From Nitrospirota bacterium (GTDB taxonomy: Bacteria > Nitrospirota > Nitrospiria > SBBL01 > JAADHI01), in assembly GCA_029261155.1 (NCBI GenBank), contig JAJDBW010000013.1:1-64000 (forward strand): a stretch of DNA of 64,000 nt. Direction: 5' to 3'. Under the pieces are notes generated by a model, which saw only the letters and a list, made by a program, of their open reading frames with translations, was not told the DNA's origin and did not search any database. How positions within the stretch are numbered: the first letter of the stretch is position 1; the number at the start of each line of letters is the position of its first letter. Both the position numbers and the translations under genes were made by a program. This document shows positions 29,686 to 39,790 of this stretch, in pieces.

Positions 29686-31344
29686 ATGAAAAGAACAAAC
29701 GCCCTGGTTTCCATAGGTCTCGCGATGGCAGTGATCGTTGCAAGCGGCTGCGCATCACAACCTAAACTGACACACCAACAAATTGTGAATCAATACCAAG
29801 AAGTGGGTCAACTTGAATCGGGACTCCAAGAGGCCAGAATCCAAGGCGCTGAATTGCTTGCGCCGGAAAGCTACACCAAGGCCAACACTTCCCTAAATCG
29901 TGCCATGAGCGCAGCCCGTAACAACAAGGCTGAAGTTGCAAAAATGGCTGCGGAAGAAGGCTTACAAACAATGGAAAAACTCAATCGTGATACTGCAAGC
30001 AGCCGAGAAATCCTGGCTGAGGTGTTAAATACGCGTAAGCGCGCTTATGATGCCGGAGCCAAAACCCTGAAGGGTGATAAAGTCGCAGACTTGGACGAAG
30101 ACCTTCAAGAAACCGCAGCACTGGTCGAAAATGGCGATATTGAACAGGCGAAACAGCGCCGTCCAAAGCTGATCGCAGGATATGCACATCTTGAATTGGT
30201 CGCCTTGAAACAGGGTACCGTCGAGCAGGCCAAAGCCGCCATTGCCAATGCAAAACAGCAAGGTGCAAAGAAATATGCCGCCAAAACGATTGCCCAGGCT
30301 GAAGAGGAGCTGGCGCTCGCCGTATCCATTCTGGATGCCGACCGAACCCAAACCGATAAGGCCGATCTGCATGCCAAAAAAACAAAATGGCTGGCGGAAC
30401 AAAGCGCCGCGATTACAGAAACGATTAAGGACTTTGATCGTCGCGACTACACAATGGAAGATGTGGTGCTATGGCATCAACAGCAGCTGGGCACAGTCAA
30501 CCAACCCTTAGGCGGCCAACTTCCCTTTAACGAACCCAGCGACAAAGCCGTACTCACTTTAAAAGGTGAAGTGAGCAGGGTGATGGATGAGAGAGATGTG
30601 GCGCGTAATCAGTTACAACAAGCAGAGACGGAATCAGAAGCCCGCCTTATGGATGCAACGAATAAAATGAATTCAGTTATGTCTGCCAACAAAGAAGAGC
30701 TGCAGAAACTACGCACTCAGCATGAGCAGCAGTTGGCCACAACAGAAAAAGAGCGTTTGGCCTTAGAAAAAAAGGATCTTATCGCCCAACAAAACGCAGA
30801 CAAGCAGATTGCTGCACTGAAATCTGCCAATCAGGAAGAATTGGAAAAACTACGGATGCGGGAAGAAAAAAAGTTGGCGAGTCGCGAAAAAGAGCGCCTG
30901 GCTTTTGAGCAAAAGGATCAGGCTGAGCAACAAAAATTTGAAACCATACAAACCATGTTTACTGTGAATGAAGCCAACGTCTATCGGCAGCGAAAGAATA
31001 TTCTGATTTCTGTTCATGGGTTTCAGTTTCCATCTGGGCAGAGCGAAATCGAGGCGAATAACTTTCCGATGATGAATAAAATCGTTAATGCAATCAAAAC
31101 CTTTCCCAATGCGCGTATTGAGGTGTCCGGGCATTCTGATTCGAGAGGAACGGACAGCACCAACCAAAAACTCTCGGAATTGCGGGCCGAAAAAGTCGCC
31201 AAATTCTTAACGGAAGTCGGTGGCGTGGCGCCAACTCACATCCTATCGCGTGGTTTTGGTGAAAGTAAGCCTGTCTCTTCCAATGAGACCCAGGAAGGTC
31301 GTGCTGAAAACCGACGTATAGAGATTCAAATCCTGAATGACTAA
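29686..31344 (+). CDS. OmpA-family lipoprotein with DUF4398-like N-terminus and long coiled coil
   Basis: Lipobox ASGC; ARIEVSGHSDSRGTDSTNQKLSELRAEKVAKFL ... GRAENRRIEIQI. Confidence 0.92.
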   Translation: MKRTNALVSIGLAMAVIVASGCASQPKLTHQQIVNQYQEVGQLESGLQEARIQGAELLAPESYTKANTSLNRAMSAARNNKAEVAKMAAEEGLQTMEKLNRDTASSREILAEVLNTRKRAYDAGAKTLKGDKVADLDEDLQETAALVENGDIEQAKQRRPKLIAGYAHLELVALKQGTVEQAKAAIANAKQQGAKKYAAKTIAQAEEELALAVSILDADRTQTDKADLHAKKTKWLAEQSAAITETIKDFDRRDYTMEDVVLWHQQQLGTVNQPLGGQLPFNEPSDKAVLTLKGEVSRVMDERDVARNQLQQAETESEARLMDATNKMNSVMSANKEELQKLRTQHEQQLATTEKERLALEKKDLIAQQNADKQIAALKSANQEELEKLRMREEKKLASREKERLAFEQKDQAEQQKFETIQTMFTVNEANVYRQRKNILISVHGFQFPSGQSEIEANNFPMMNKIVNAIKTFPNARIEVSGHSDSRGTDSTNQKLSELRAEKVAKFLTEVGGVAPTHILSRGFGESKPVSSNETQEGRAENRRIEIQILND

Positions 31345-31502
31345 AGCCTGTAACGGCCTTCGCCTAAAAACCAAAGGGAAATGCGTCGTCAACAACATGA
31401 CCGTCGACAAGACGATATCGAAGAATAACTAAACAGGCGACGCCCGGACGGCGAGTGAGAACGGTCGTCCGCCGGTCGCGAGTCGAAGCAAAGGAGGATC
31501 GT

Positions 31503-31652
31503 ATGTTGTGGACAATTTCTATTGTGCTCATCGTTTTGTGGGCGCTGGGTTTGGTGAGCAGTTACACAATGGGTGGGTATATTCACATCCTGCTCCTCTT
31601 GGCCATTATCAGCGTCCTGGTCAACATCATTCAGGGCCGCAGAATCGTGTGA
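31503..31652 (+). CDS. Small membrane protein, lmo0937-like
   Basis: MLWTISIVLIVLWALGLVSSYTMGGYIHILLLLAIISVLVNIIQGRRIV; AAAGGAGG SD. Confidence 0.85.
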   Translation: MLWTISIVLIVLWALGLVSSYTMGGYIHILLLLAIISVLVNIIQGRRIV

Positions 31653-31701
31653 CATTGCAGAACCGCGTCAATAGCATCAACCTCAGAAAGGGTTTAGTCA
31701 T

Positions 31702-31923
31702 ATGAAGACAAACACATTGTTCGCCATTATCCTCATCGGGGTGGGCATTATGGCATTTGCCTATCAAGGCATTTCCTACACAACTCGAGAGAAAGCCATC
31801 GATCTCGGACCGCTCCACTTAACGACCGATAAGACGAGGACCCTTCCGCTTCCGCCGATCGTCGGCGCAATCTCATTGGTCGGTGGCATCGCCTTGCTAG
31901 CCATGGCTAGAAAAAAGGCCTGA
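31702..31923 (+). CDS. Small two-TM membrane protein
   Basis: MKTNTLFAIILIGVGIMAFAYQGISYTT...PPIVGAISLVGGIALLAMARKKA. Confidence 0.75.
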   Translation: MKTNTLFAIILIGVGIMAFAYQGISYTTREKAIDLGPLHLTTDKTRTLPLPPIVGAISLVGGIALLAMARKKA

Positions 31924-32080
31924 TTTGTTGGGAAAAGAGTTTCTGTGAAATCAACTTGCGCGATTTCGAAAGAGTCGGCCGGCTTCCTTCATCAATCCAG
32001 GGTAATGACGGAAGTCTATGACGAAGATCGGTTTTCTATCGGGCATCCTGAGGTGAAAATTACTCGGAATAAATGTTCAA

Positions 32081-32103
32081 AACTGAGCAATTTTGACCAG
32101 ACT
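32081..32103 (+). promoter_or_regulatory. Candidate operator, copy 3 (AACTGAGCAATTTTGACCAGACT)
   Basis: 23/23 identical to the copy at 23983..24005 (opposite strand). Confidence 0.5.
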
Positions 32104-32188
32104 GAATGGACTTCTTTGGGCATAATCTTGAAAATATGAGAAACACACCGCTCCGATTAACTGTCCACCTCGGTACAAGGATTTGTCT

Positions 32189-32419
32189 ATGATCTGTCCA
32201 AAATGTGAATACCAGCAATATCAGGAGCGGATATATACCAATCAGGGTGCGGTATCGCTCTGGAAATGCATCGCCTGCGGGAATGCGACTGATGAGGTCA
32301 TCCTAAGAAACCGTGAAAGGCAAAATAATAATGAGCGCGAGACTCGGCCGAGGCTTTTTCCACTTCCGCGGAGGCAGGCGCGTGTGAAGGCAAAATCAAA
32401 GGTAAGCCAGGCCGTTTAA
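32189..32419 (+). CDS. Small zinc-ribbon-like protein
   Basis: MICPKCEYQQYQERIYTNQGAVSLWKCIACGNATDE (CPxC ... CIAC). Confidence 0.65.
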   Translation: MICPKCEYQQYQERIYTNQGAVSLWKCIACGNATDEVILRNRERQNNNERETRPRLFPLPRRQARVKAKSKVSQAV

Positions 32420-33523
32420 AGAGAGTATTCATAATGATCGATACGGCAATAAATTTCTTCAACCATATTTCGGTTTCGCCCTTCCTCCTTTGGCCAGTTC
32501 GGGTTATCGTCCTTGCCTCGCTGCACTGCCTTGTCTTGAAAATCGGGTTGCTTTTCAAGTCTCAAAAAATAGCGTACTCCGCCCACATCTCGATTAACGG
32601 ACCTTCATGCCAATAAAGGAATCAATCGAGACCGTTAATTTGAATGCCGATCTCCCTGTCAACGTAAGTCCATCGAGGCGCGTCGCATAGTAACCTAGTT
32701 GTCAAAGGCCGAGGCAGTGATAGAGACATCATCCGCCGACTCCGAGAAGAGACTGGAGCTCTAGCCTGTCTAGATGTGTTTGGCGTTTTTCACAAAAAAT
32801 TTCGATGTTCGTCTTGAATAAGCACCCATTTTCGGGGCAATCGAACACGGTTTGTTTTACGACACGCCGTTTTTCCTCCGCTTGCGATTCATCATGGTTA
32901 TTGTTTGTGATGGAGGGAGGGAAAACACAAAATACCTACCACTCTCTTTTTGGTCGATTCGAGGCCCAATTGAGAGATCGGCCACTATTATCCAGTGATC
33001 CAGAAACGCGCTCCCAATATTTGGAATCTTTTACGGACGCTATTCCCTCAATGAATGTCCTGTATGTAAAAATAAGATCCTATGTCGCATCCGGTCTTTG
33101 GGGTCTTAAAGATCTATCCCGTTCAGTAATGAAAAGACAGAGCAATGAATTGCGGTTGTAAGTCTGGATGAATTAGCGTGAATCGAAAAGCTGATACGGG
33201 AAGTAATATCCGCCTTAAAGGCATTCCTATTGTTGTAAGATTTTTATAAAATTAAAAGCCCAAAAACTTGATTCTTGAAAGGCAACCTAAAATATCGTTC
33301 TCGTTATTCGCTTTCTATTATTAATGATTTATGTTTCTATAGAAAAATTATTTGTGATGCTGGATTGAACCCGTTTATGAAAATGCGGCCATTCCCGTAG
33401 GCCTCCAATCAAATTCCTTAATGACAGAAAGCAAATTGGCTTATTGTGGTGTCCACGCATCAATACTGAGGTAGAAATAAACAGAGTCTGACCACCTTAT
33501 CAAACGAACAGAGGAGGAAGGAA

Positions 33524-34147
33524 ATGAGGACAAAACACATGAACATGAAAATTTCAGGCTTTAAATCGAACCTGACTCGCCTGGTGCGGCCTAATGCATT
33601 GCAAACGGCGATGTCTGCATTTTTTGTAGCACTAATGCTCTTATCTCCTTTTTCGGAAGCTAGCGCCGAAGTCTCGTTAATCATCGACGATGCCGGCCAA
33701 ATGACAGGTGCTACCGGAGTTACCGTCGGCACCACTATCTTTGATGTGTCATTCCTAGATGGAAGCTGCCTGGACCGCTTCTCCGGTTGTGATGACCCAG
33801 GGAATTTCACGTTCACAACCTTAGAGGATGCAAGCTTAGCGGCTGCCGCGTTGGAAGCTACGGTTTTTTTAGATGGTAAGAAAGGTAACTTCGATTCGAT
33901 TCCCTCCAAGGTACAAGGATGTACAAGTCCGATTACCGCCTGCTCCGTCATAACGCCTTACGGTTTCTCTGCGGATTCTCCTGATGAAATCAGCGCAGTT
34001 AGTTTTGTTAACGCACCAAAGAAAATGGAGGTCGGCCCGATCACGGGCGCAAGTGATTTCGTGGCTCCGGACCGGATTAAGGACAAGAAGACCACTCCTG
34101 TAATCAGCGTATGGGCGGTGTGGTCGTCTACGACTTCTAAGCCCTAA
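33524..34147 (+). CDS. Secreted hypothetical protein
   Basis: GAGGAGGAAGGAAATG; signal peptide FFVALMLLSPFSEASAEV; four Cys. Confidence 0.75.
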   Translation: MRTKHMNMKISGFKSNLTRLVRPNALQTAMSAFFVALMLLSPFSEASAEVSLIIDDAGQMTGATGVTVGTTIFDVSFLDGSCLDRFSGCDDPGNFTFTTLEDASLAAAALEATVFLDGKKGNFDSIPSKVQGCTSPITACSVITPYGFSADSPDEISAVSFVNAPKKMEVGPITGASDFVAPDRIKDKKTTPVISVWAVWSSTTSKP

Positions 34148-34383
34148 CACACGTTCACCTTATTGGGCGCTCGGTAGCCGAGTTGTTGTCTTCCGAAGGT
34201 TCTGAAAACATGGGAGCTCGCGTCAAGCATGTTGGGTGTTCTAAAGTTCAATGCCTTTCCCCGGGATGTGAGCTTCAATTAGAGAACAAAAAATATACTC
34301 ACCGTCCAAGCGTTTATTTTTCAGAGAAGATTTGAGTTCTGCCCTGCCTATTAGTGTAGATGTAGGTTCCAGACATCGGAATT

Positions 34384-34423
34384 CTTCGAATGGCACGCCG
34401 AACGCTTGAAGCGCCATTCGAAG
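34384..34423. repeat. Inverted repeat
   Basis: CTTCGAATGGC / GCCATTCGAAG, 11 bp perfect, 18-nt spacer. Confidence 0.6.
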
Positions 34424-34557
34424 GCGCTCTTCAAAATGCGTAACGGCGTAAATTCAGCAATGCCATTTGATAAGGATGTGTAACTTTATTTGATTCGAAT
34501 GGTGCGCTTACGGGAAGAGGTCAGCATTTTGCATCTAGAAGGAATATAAGGTTTTTA

Positions 34558-35862
34558 TTAGAGAAAAGTTTTTCTCAGCTTGTTTATTTCGATCATGGCG
34601 CGGAGCGGGGAGAGGTGGGTACGGAATTTCTTGTAGAGGTTTTCTTGGATAGTTTGCTTCGGTTTTTCTGAGATCGTAAAGTAATCCTTGATGAGGTCGA
34701 GGAGGAGATCGGGATATTCGGTAAAAAACTTGGGGTTGGCGTGGGCCCAGGCTTCGACCTTTTGATATTTTTTTAAGTCCTTCATCACGAAACTGCATTC
34801 GAGTTTTTCCTGGTAACTTTTTAAACCTTGCTTTGAAAAATCTCCTTTCTTCTTGGCTTCAATGATGGCTTCGGCGGCGTAGAGTCCCGAGGCCATCGCG
34901 AGATTGGTCCCTTCATGGTAGAGGGAGGCATTGACCAGATGTGCGGCGTCTCCAGCTAAAAGTAAGCCGTCCGTCAAAATCTGTGGGACTTGATTGAACC
35001 CGCCCTCCGGAATCATGTGGCCGGAATATTCTAGCGTTTCGCCCTTTCGAATCAAGCGGCGGATGCTGGGGTGTTTTTTGAAGCGTTCCAACAAATCGTT
35101 CGGGACGATCTTTTTTCCGATGAAGGCGTCGATGGAACAGGCGATGCCGACGGACAACGTTTCTTTATTCGTGTAGATAAAACCCCCGCCCACCATGCCG
35201 GCGACCGAATCGGCAAAAAATTCCATGGCCACACCCTCGTCGCCTTCGAGTCCGAAGCGGTCTTCGATGACCTCTCGCGGTAGACCGATGACCTCTTTGG
35301 CGGCCACGGCCAAAACATTCCACTTAAATTCCTTACGCAGGCCAGCTTTTTTAGCGAGGAAGGAATTTACACCGTCGGCGGCGATGACGACATCGGCAAG
35401 AATATCACCGCCTTCACGCCGGGCTTTCACGCCACAGACCTTGTCGCCCTCCCAAATCAGATCGTCTACGACGGTTTCGGGGATAATCAAGGCACCCGCT
35501 TCTTCCGCTTTCTTTGCCAGCCAGGGATCGAAACGCGCGCGGAGTGCGGAGAAACTCTGATTATAGGGCGGCGCGGCATTATAATCCTCGCAGCGAAATT
35601 CGAAGGCCGCCTCGGATTTTTCCGAGAGCAGTCCGAATCGACGCTTCACGATCTGCCGTTCGACCGGAGCCTCTTCCCAAAAGTTCGGGACGAGTTTATT
35701 CAGAATGGTTGTGTAGAGCACGCCGCCGAACATGTTCTTCGCGCCGGGGAATTCTCCACGTTCGAAGACGACGACAGACAATCCTTCACGTGCAAGGGTA
35801 AGGGCGGCGGCGGAACCGGCGGGGCCTGCCCCGACAATGGCGACGTCAAATTTATCGGACAT
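34558..35862 (-). CDS. fixC: FixC-like FAD-dependent ETF:quinone oxidoreductase
   Basis: FDVAIVGAGPAGSAAALTLAREGLSVVVFERGEFPGAKNMFGGVLY. Confidence 0.93.
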   Translation of the reverse strand: MSDKFDVAIVGAGPAGSAAALTLAREGLSVVVFERGEFPGAKNMFGGVLYTTILNKLVPNFWEEAPVERQIVKRRFGLLSEKSEAAFEFRCEDYNAAPPYNQSFSALRARFDPWLAKKAEEAGALIIPETVVDDLIWEGDKVCGVKARREGGDILADVVIAADGVNSFLAKKAGLRKEFKWNVLAVAAKEVIGLPREVIEDRFGLEGDEGVAMEFFADSVAGMVGGGFIYTNKETLSVGIACSIDAFIGKKIVPNDLLERFKKHPSIRRLIRKGETLEYSGHMIPEGGFNQVPQILTDGLLLAGDAAHLVNASLYHEGTNLAMASGLYAAEAIIEAKKKGDFSKQGLKSYQEKLECSFVMKDLKKYQKVEAWAHANPKFFTEYPDLLLDLIKDYFTISEKPKQTIQENLYKKFRTHLSPLRAMIEINKLRKTFL

Positions 35863-35895
35863 ATTTTTCTTTCTGAGGTCCGTTCACAATCGGCC

Positions 35896-36885
35896 CTACG
35901 CGGCTTTTAGCTTTTTGACTTCTTCAATCAGGAGTGGAACCACATCGAAGAGGTCGGCGACAATGCCGTAGTTGGCGATCTTAAAGATGGGGGCGTTGGG
36001 ATCGTTGTTGATCGCAACAATGTATTTCGAGGAAGACATTCCGGCCTGATGTTGGATTGCCCCCGAAATGCCGCAGGCAATGTAGAGGAGGGGGGAAACC
36101 GTTTTGCCTGTTAGGCCCACTTGGTAGCTGTGCGGCTTCCACCCGGCATCGACAGCCGCGCGCGAGGCCCCCACAGCCGCGCCAAGGGCGTCGGCGAGCT
36201 CCTCGATCAATTTAAAATTTTCAGGGGCCTTCAAGCCGCGTCCGCCAGAGACGATGATTTGCGCCTCGGTTAATTCCACCTTCGATGCAACGACGGTTAA
36301 CACTTCTTTCACGATGGCTTTGAGCAGCGAGAAATCTGTCGTCGTGGTAACTTTTTCAATTTCTGCTTTGGCTGAAGGGGCTGGCGGATGAACGGGAAAA
36401 ACATTGGGTCTCAAGGTGACCACTTGAAATTGTGCTTGCTGGCATTTTACCGTGGCGATGGCCTTGCCGCCGTAAATTGGCCGCGTGGCGACGAAAGCAC
36501 CTTCATCATTTAAGGCAAGCCCAGTGCAATCCCCGGCGAAGGCACCTTCAAGCTTGGCCGCAACCTTGGGACCCAGGTCTTTTCCCATGGCGGTGGCCCC
36601 CAGTAAAATAAGCGTGGCGTCCATTTTTTTTGCGACATCGGCAACAAGGGTGGCATAGGCTTCAGAGGAATAGAGGGCGAGCTTCGGATCATCCGCGAGA
36701 TAGACTTTTTGCGCACCACCCGCCGATAGGGTATCGGCTTGTGATGCGACTTCATTTCCAATTAATAGGGCAGCGACTTGGCCCCCTTCTTTCGAAGACA
36801 AGGCGTGTGCGGCGCCAAGCGCTTCGAGCGTAACCCGTTTTACCTTTGCCTCATGCCGTTCCGAAACGACCAAAATCTTGGTCAT
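35896..36885 (-). CDS. etfA: Electron transfer flavoprotein subunit alpha
   Basis: [38 protein letters not shown] ... [24 protein letters not shown]. Confidence 0.96.
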   Translation of the reverse strand: MTKILVVSERHEAKVKRVTLEALGAAHALSSKEGGQVAALLIGNEVASQADTLSAGGAQKVYLADDPKLALYSSEAYATLVADVAKKMDATLILLGATAMGKDLGPKVAAKLEGAFAGDCTGLALNDEGAFVATRPIYGGKAIATVKCQQAQFQVVTLRPNVFPVHPPAPSAKAEIEKVTTTTDFSLLKAIVKEVLTVVASKVELTEAQIIVSGGRGLKAPENFKLIEELADALGAAVGASRAAVDAGWKPHSYQVGLTGKTVSPLLYIACGISGAIQHQAGMSSSKYIVAINNDPNAPIFKIANYGIVADLFDVVPLLIEEVKKLKAA

Positions 36886-36945
36886 GCGTTCTCCTCATCC
36901 CTATAAAAAACTAAAAAGGTAAATAAAAAACTCATCATAGAAAAA

Positions 36946-37740
36946 CTATAGGACCTTCGCTTCTTCGTGGAGTAAGCGGACCAGTTCCGATACGGCATGT
37001 GCCGTATCGCCATCGATCGTTTTTCCGGCTTCGCGGACTGGCGGCGATGTGATTTTTTCGAGCTTCACCTTGGCGGCGCTTGCGCCGACGTCTTCGGCGC
37101 TAAGGTCCAAGTCCGCCAAGCTCCACACCGTCATTGGTTTTTGCTTGGCCTTCATGATTCCGGGTAGGGAGGCATAGCGTGGCTCGTTCAATTCTTTTTG
37201 GCAAGTAAAGATGGCGGGGAGCCTCGCCTCGACGACTTCGGCCGCACCTTCAATCTGGCGATGGGCCACAGCCTTGAGCCCATCCGCATTCAATTCAAAT
37301 TTATTGATGCCTGCGACGTGGGGCAGGCCGAGCAACTCGGCGACGTGGATGCCGACCGCACCGCTGTCGTCGTCAATGGCTTGCCTCCCGAAAAAGATGA
37401 GGTCGTAGTTCCCCTTCTTCAAGGCGGCCGCCAGGACCCGCGCGGTACATAGGGCGTCTCCGCCGGTTAAGGCATCGTCTTTAATGTGAATCGCTTCATC
37501 CGCGCCGACGGCCAGGCAGGTGCGAAGCGCCTCCACCGCCTTTTCGGGTCCGATGGTGATGACCGTAACAGTTCCCGTATCCAGTTGTTCCTTAATCTTA
37601 AGCGCCTCTTCGACGCCGAATTCGTCGTAGGGGTTCACGACGTAGCTGAGACCCGTCCGGTCGATATCCAATCCATCCGCTGCGGGCTTGATCTTGGATT
37701 CGGTCGCGGGTACTTGTTTGATGCAGACGGCAATGTTCAT
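36946..37740 (-). CDS. etfB: Electron transfer flavoprotein subunit beta
   Basis: MNIAVCIKQVPATESKI ... VNPYDEFGVEEALKIKE ... FFGRQAIDDDSGAVGIHVAELLGLPHV. Confidence 0.96.
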   Translation of the reverse strand: MNIAVCIKQVPATESKIKPAADGLDIDRTGLSYVVNPYDEFGVEEALKIKEQLDTGTVTVITIGPEKAVEALRTCLAVGADEAIHIKDDALTGGDALCTARVLAAALKKGNYDLIFFGRQAIDDDSGAVGIHVAELLGLPHVAGINKFELNADGLKAVAHRQIEGAAEVVEARLPAIFTCQKELNEPRYASLPGIMKAKQKPMTVWSLADLDLSAEDVGASAAKVKLEKITSPPVREAGKTIDGDTAHAVSELVRLLHEEAKVL

Positions 37741-37743
37741 ATT

Positions 37744-38904
37744 CTAATAGCTTCCTTTTTTTAAGACGTCTTCGGCGATGACCATACGTTGGACCTCGCT
37801 CGTGCCTTCGAAAATGCGGTTGACGCGCGAATCACGATAGAAGCGCTCGACGGGATGTTCGCCCATAAAACCGTTGCCGCCGTGAATCTGCACGGCTTTG
37901 TCGACGATGCGGTCGAGGGCCTCGGAGCAGAAAAGTTTGCAGATGGCGCCTTCTCTAGGGATTTTATTTCCTTGGTCATACATCCAGGCCGTGCGGTAGA
38001 CGATGGACTCCATTTGAAAGACCTCGGCCGCCATGTCTGCAATCATGAATTGAATGGCCTGAAAGTGGACGATGGGTTGATTGAAGGCCACACGCTTTTT
38101 GGCGAAGTCGACCGACATCGTAATGAGTTCCTTTGCCGATCCGATGGTGGCTGCGGCGAGCGAGAGACGGCTTTCGTCCAATGTTTCCATCGCAATTTTA
38201 AAGCCCATACCAACCTGGCCCAATACATTTTCCTTGGGGACCCGAAGGTCTTGAAAAACCAATTCCGCCGTGGCCGACCCGCGCAGGCCCATCTTGTCTT
38301 CTATTCTATTTGCAGAAAAACCTGGGGTGGTTGTTTCGACAATAAAGGCGGTGATGCCGCCCCGGGCCTTCAGTTCCGGATTTGTGAGGCCATAGACCAC
38401 GACGGTGTCGGCGATATCGCCGTTCGTAATCCAAAGTTTTGTGCCGTTCAAGACAAAATGATCGCCGTCCTCTTTTGCCGTGAGCTGGAGATTGGCGGCG
38501 TCCGATCCCGCGCCGGGCTCCGTGAGGGCGTAAGCACCGATCTTTTCACCTGTCGCCAGGGGTTTGAGATATTTTTCTTTTTGGGTTTCATTGCCGCCCA
38601 AAAAAATGGACATTCCCGCCAGGCCGATGTGGGCGCCGATGGTCACGCTGGTCGAGGCGCAGCCGTGGGAGAGTTCTTCGAGCAAGACGCAGTAGCCCAT
38701 TTCGCCCATGCCGGCTCCGCCGTATTTTTCGGGAAAGGGGATGCCGAGCAGGCCGAGCGGGGCCGCCTTTTTTAGAATGTCTTGAATCAGCCCGACGTTA
38801 TGTTCCTTATCGATCTGCTGCGCGACAGGCTTGACTTCCTTGTCGACAAACTTCCGCACCATGTCTCGGAGCATGCTTTGTTCTTCCGTAAAATTAAAAT
38901 CCAT
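37744..38904 (-). CDS. Acyl-CoA dehydrogenase
   Basis: MDFNFTEEQSMLRDMVRKFVDKEV ... AYALTEPGAGSDAA ... QIHGGNGFMGEHPVERFYRDSRVNRIFEGTSEVQRMVIA. Confidence 0.97.
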   Translation of the reverse strand: MDFNFTEEQSMLRDMVRKFVDKEVKPVAQQIDKEHNVGLIQDILKKAAPLGLLGIPFPEKYGGAGMGEMGYCVLLEELSHGCASTSVTIGAHIGLAGMSIFLGGNETQKEKYLKPLATGEKIGAYALTEPGAGSDAANLQLTAKEDGDHFVLNGTKLWITNGDIADTVVVYGLTNPELKARGGITAFIVETTTPGFSANRIEDKMGLRGSATAELVFQDLRVPKENVLGQVGMGFKIAMETLDESRLSLAAATIGSAKELITMSVDFAKKRVAFNQPIVHFQAIQFMIADMAAEVFQMESIVYRTAWMYDQGNKIPREGAICKLFCSEALDRIVDKAVQIHGGNGFMGEHPVERFYRDSRVNRIFEGTSEVQRMVIAEDVLKKGSY

Positions 38905-38987
38905 AAGGCTGACTCCAGTGGGATTAGATTAATGATACCAAATATTTTGGACCGAGAGGGCTGCGCGCTCACTTCTCCCTTATTTTT

Positions 38988-39767
38988 TTAACGGTCTTGA
39001 AACTTGGGCTGGCGCTTTTCGAGAAAGGCGCTAACGCCTTCCTTTTTATCCTCAGTTTCGCAGATCTCACCGAAGAGCTGGGCCTCCCGGCCTAGGCCGA
39101 TGGACAGCGGCTCGTGCATGCCTTCCTCGATGGCCTGTAAGCATGCGGCGATGGATTTTCCGCTTTTGGCCGCGATCTTTTTCGCCAGGCCGGTGGCCTG
39201 TTTGAGGACCTCGGTTTCCGGGACGACCTTGTTGACGAGGCCGATGCGCTTGGCTTCCTCGGCGTTAATCATGTCGCCGGTCAAAATGAGTTCCGTTGCC
39301 GCCGATTGGCCAACCAGCCTCGGAAGCCGTTGGGTGCCGCCAAAGCCGGGGATGATGCCAAGATTGATCTCCGGCTGTCCCAGGCGTGCGCGGTCGCCCG
39401 CGATGCGGATGTGGCAGGCCATGGCCAATTCCATGCCGCCGCCGAGACAGAAGCCATTAATCGCGGCAATGACCACCTTCGTCATTTGTTCGATCTTGTT
39501 GAAGAGTGCTTGTCCTTGCCGCGCCAGTTTTTCGCCCTCTTTCGCGGACTGAATGCCCGCGATGATTTTGATGTCTGCGCCCGCGATAAAGAGAGGACCC
39601 GTACCCGTTAAGACGATGGCCTTAACGGCGTCACTTGCGGAGAGCGCGTCGATCACTTTTTCGAGTTGCGTAATCAAATCGAGGGTGAGAACGTTTTTCG
39701 GTGGATTGTTCAGGACGACTGTCGCGACCGCGCCTTCGATTGTACTGTTTACGAGTGCATCCGGCAC
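38988..39767 (-). CDS. Enoyl-CoA hydratase/isomerase
   Basis: FIAGADIKIIAGI ... AAINGFCLGGGMELAMACHIRIA ... PEINLGIIPGFGGTQRLPRLVG. Confidence 0.96.
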   Translation of the reverse strand: MPDALVNSTIEGAVATVVLNNPPKNVLTLDLITQLEKVIDALSASDAVKAIVLTGTGPLFIAGADIKIIAGIQSAKEGEKLARQGQALFNKIEQMTKVVIAAINGFCLGGGMELAMACHIRIAGDRARLGQPEINLGIIPGFGGTQRLPRLVGQSAATELILTGDMINAEEAKRIGLVNKVVPETEVLKQATGLAKKIAAKSGKSIAACLQAIEEGMHEPLSIGLGREAQLFGEICETEDKKEGVSAFLEKRQPKFQDR

Positions 39768-39790
39768 CTTAACCTCCTTCGGATTGAATT

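Noticed and set aside
31945-32139. Small ORF of 64 aa
   Set aside because: No SD or family signal; overlaps the repeated operator-like motif.
37789-38775. 328-aa + strand ORF
   Set aside because: Lies entirely antisense to a clear acyl-CoA dehydrogenase; no family signal, consistent with GC-driven antisense ORF.
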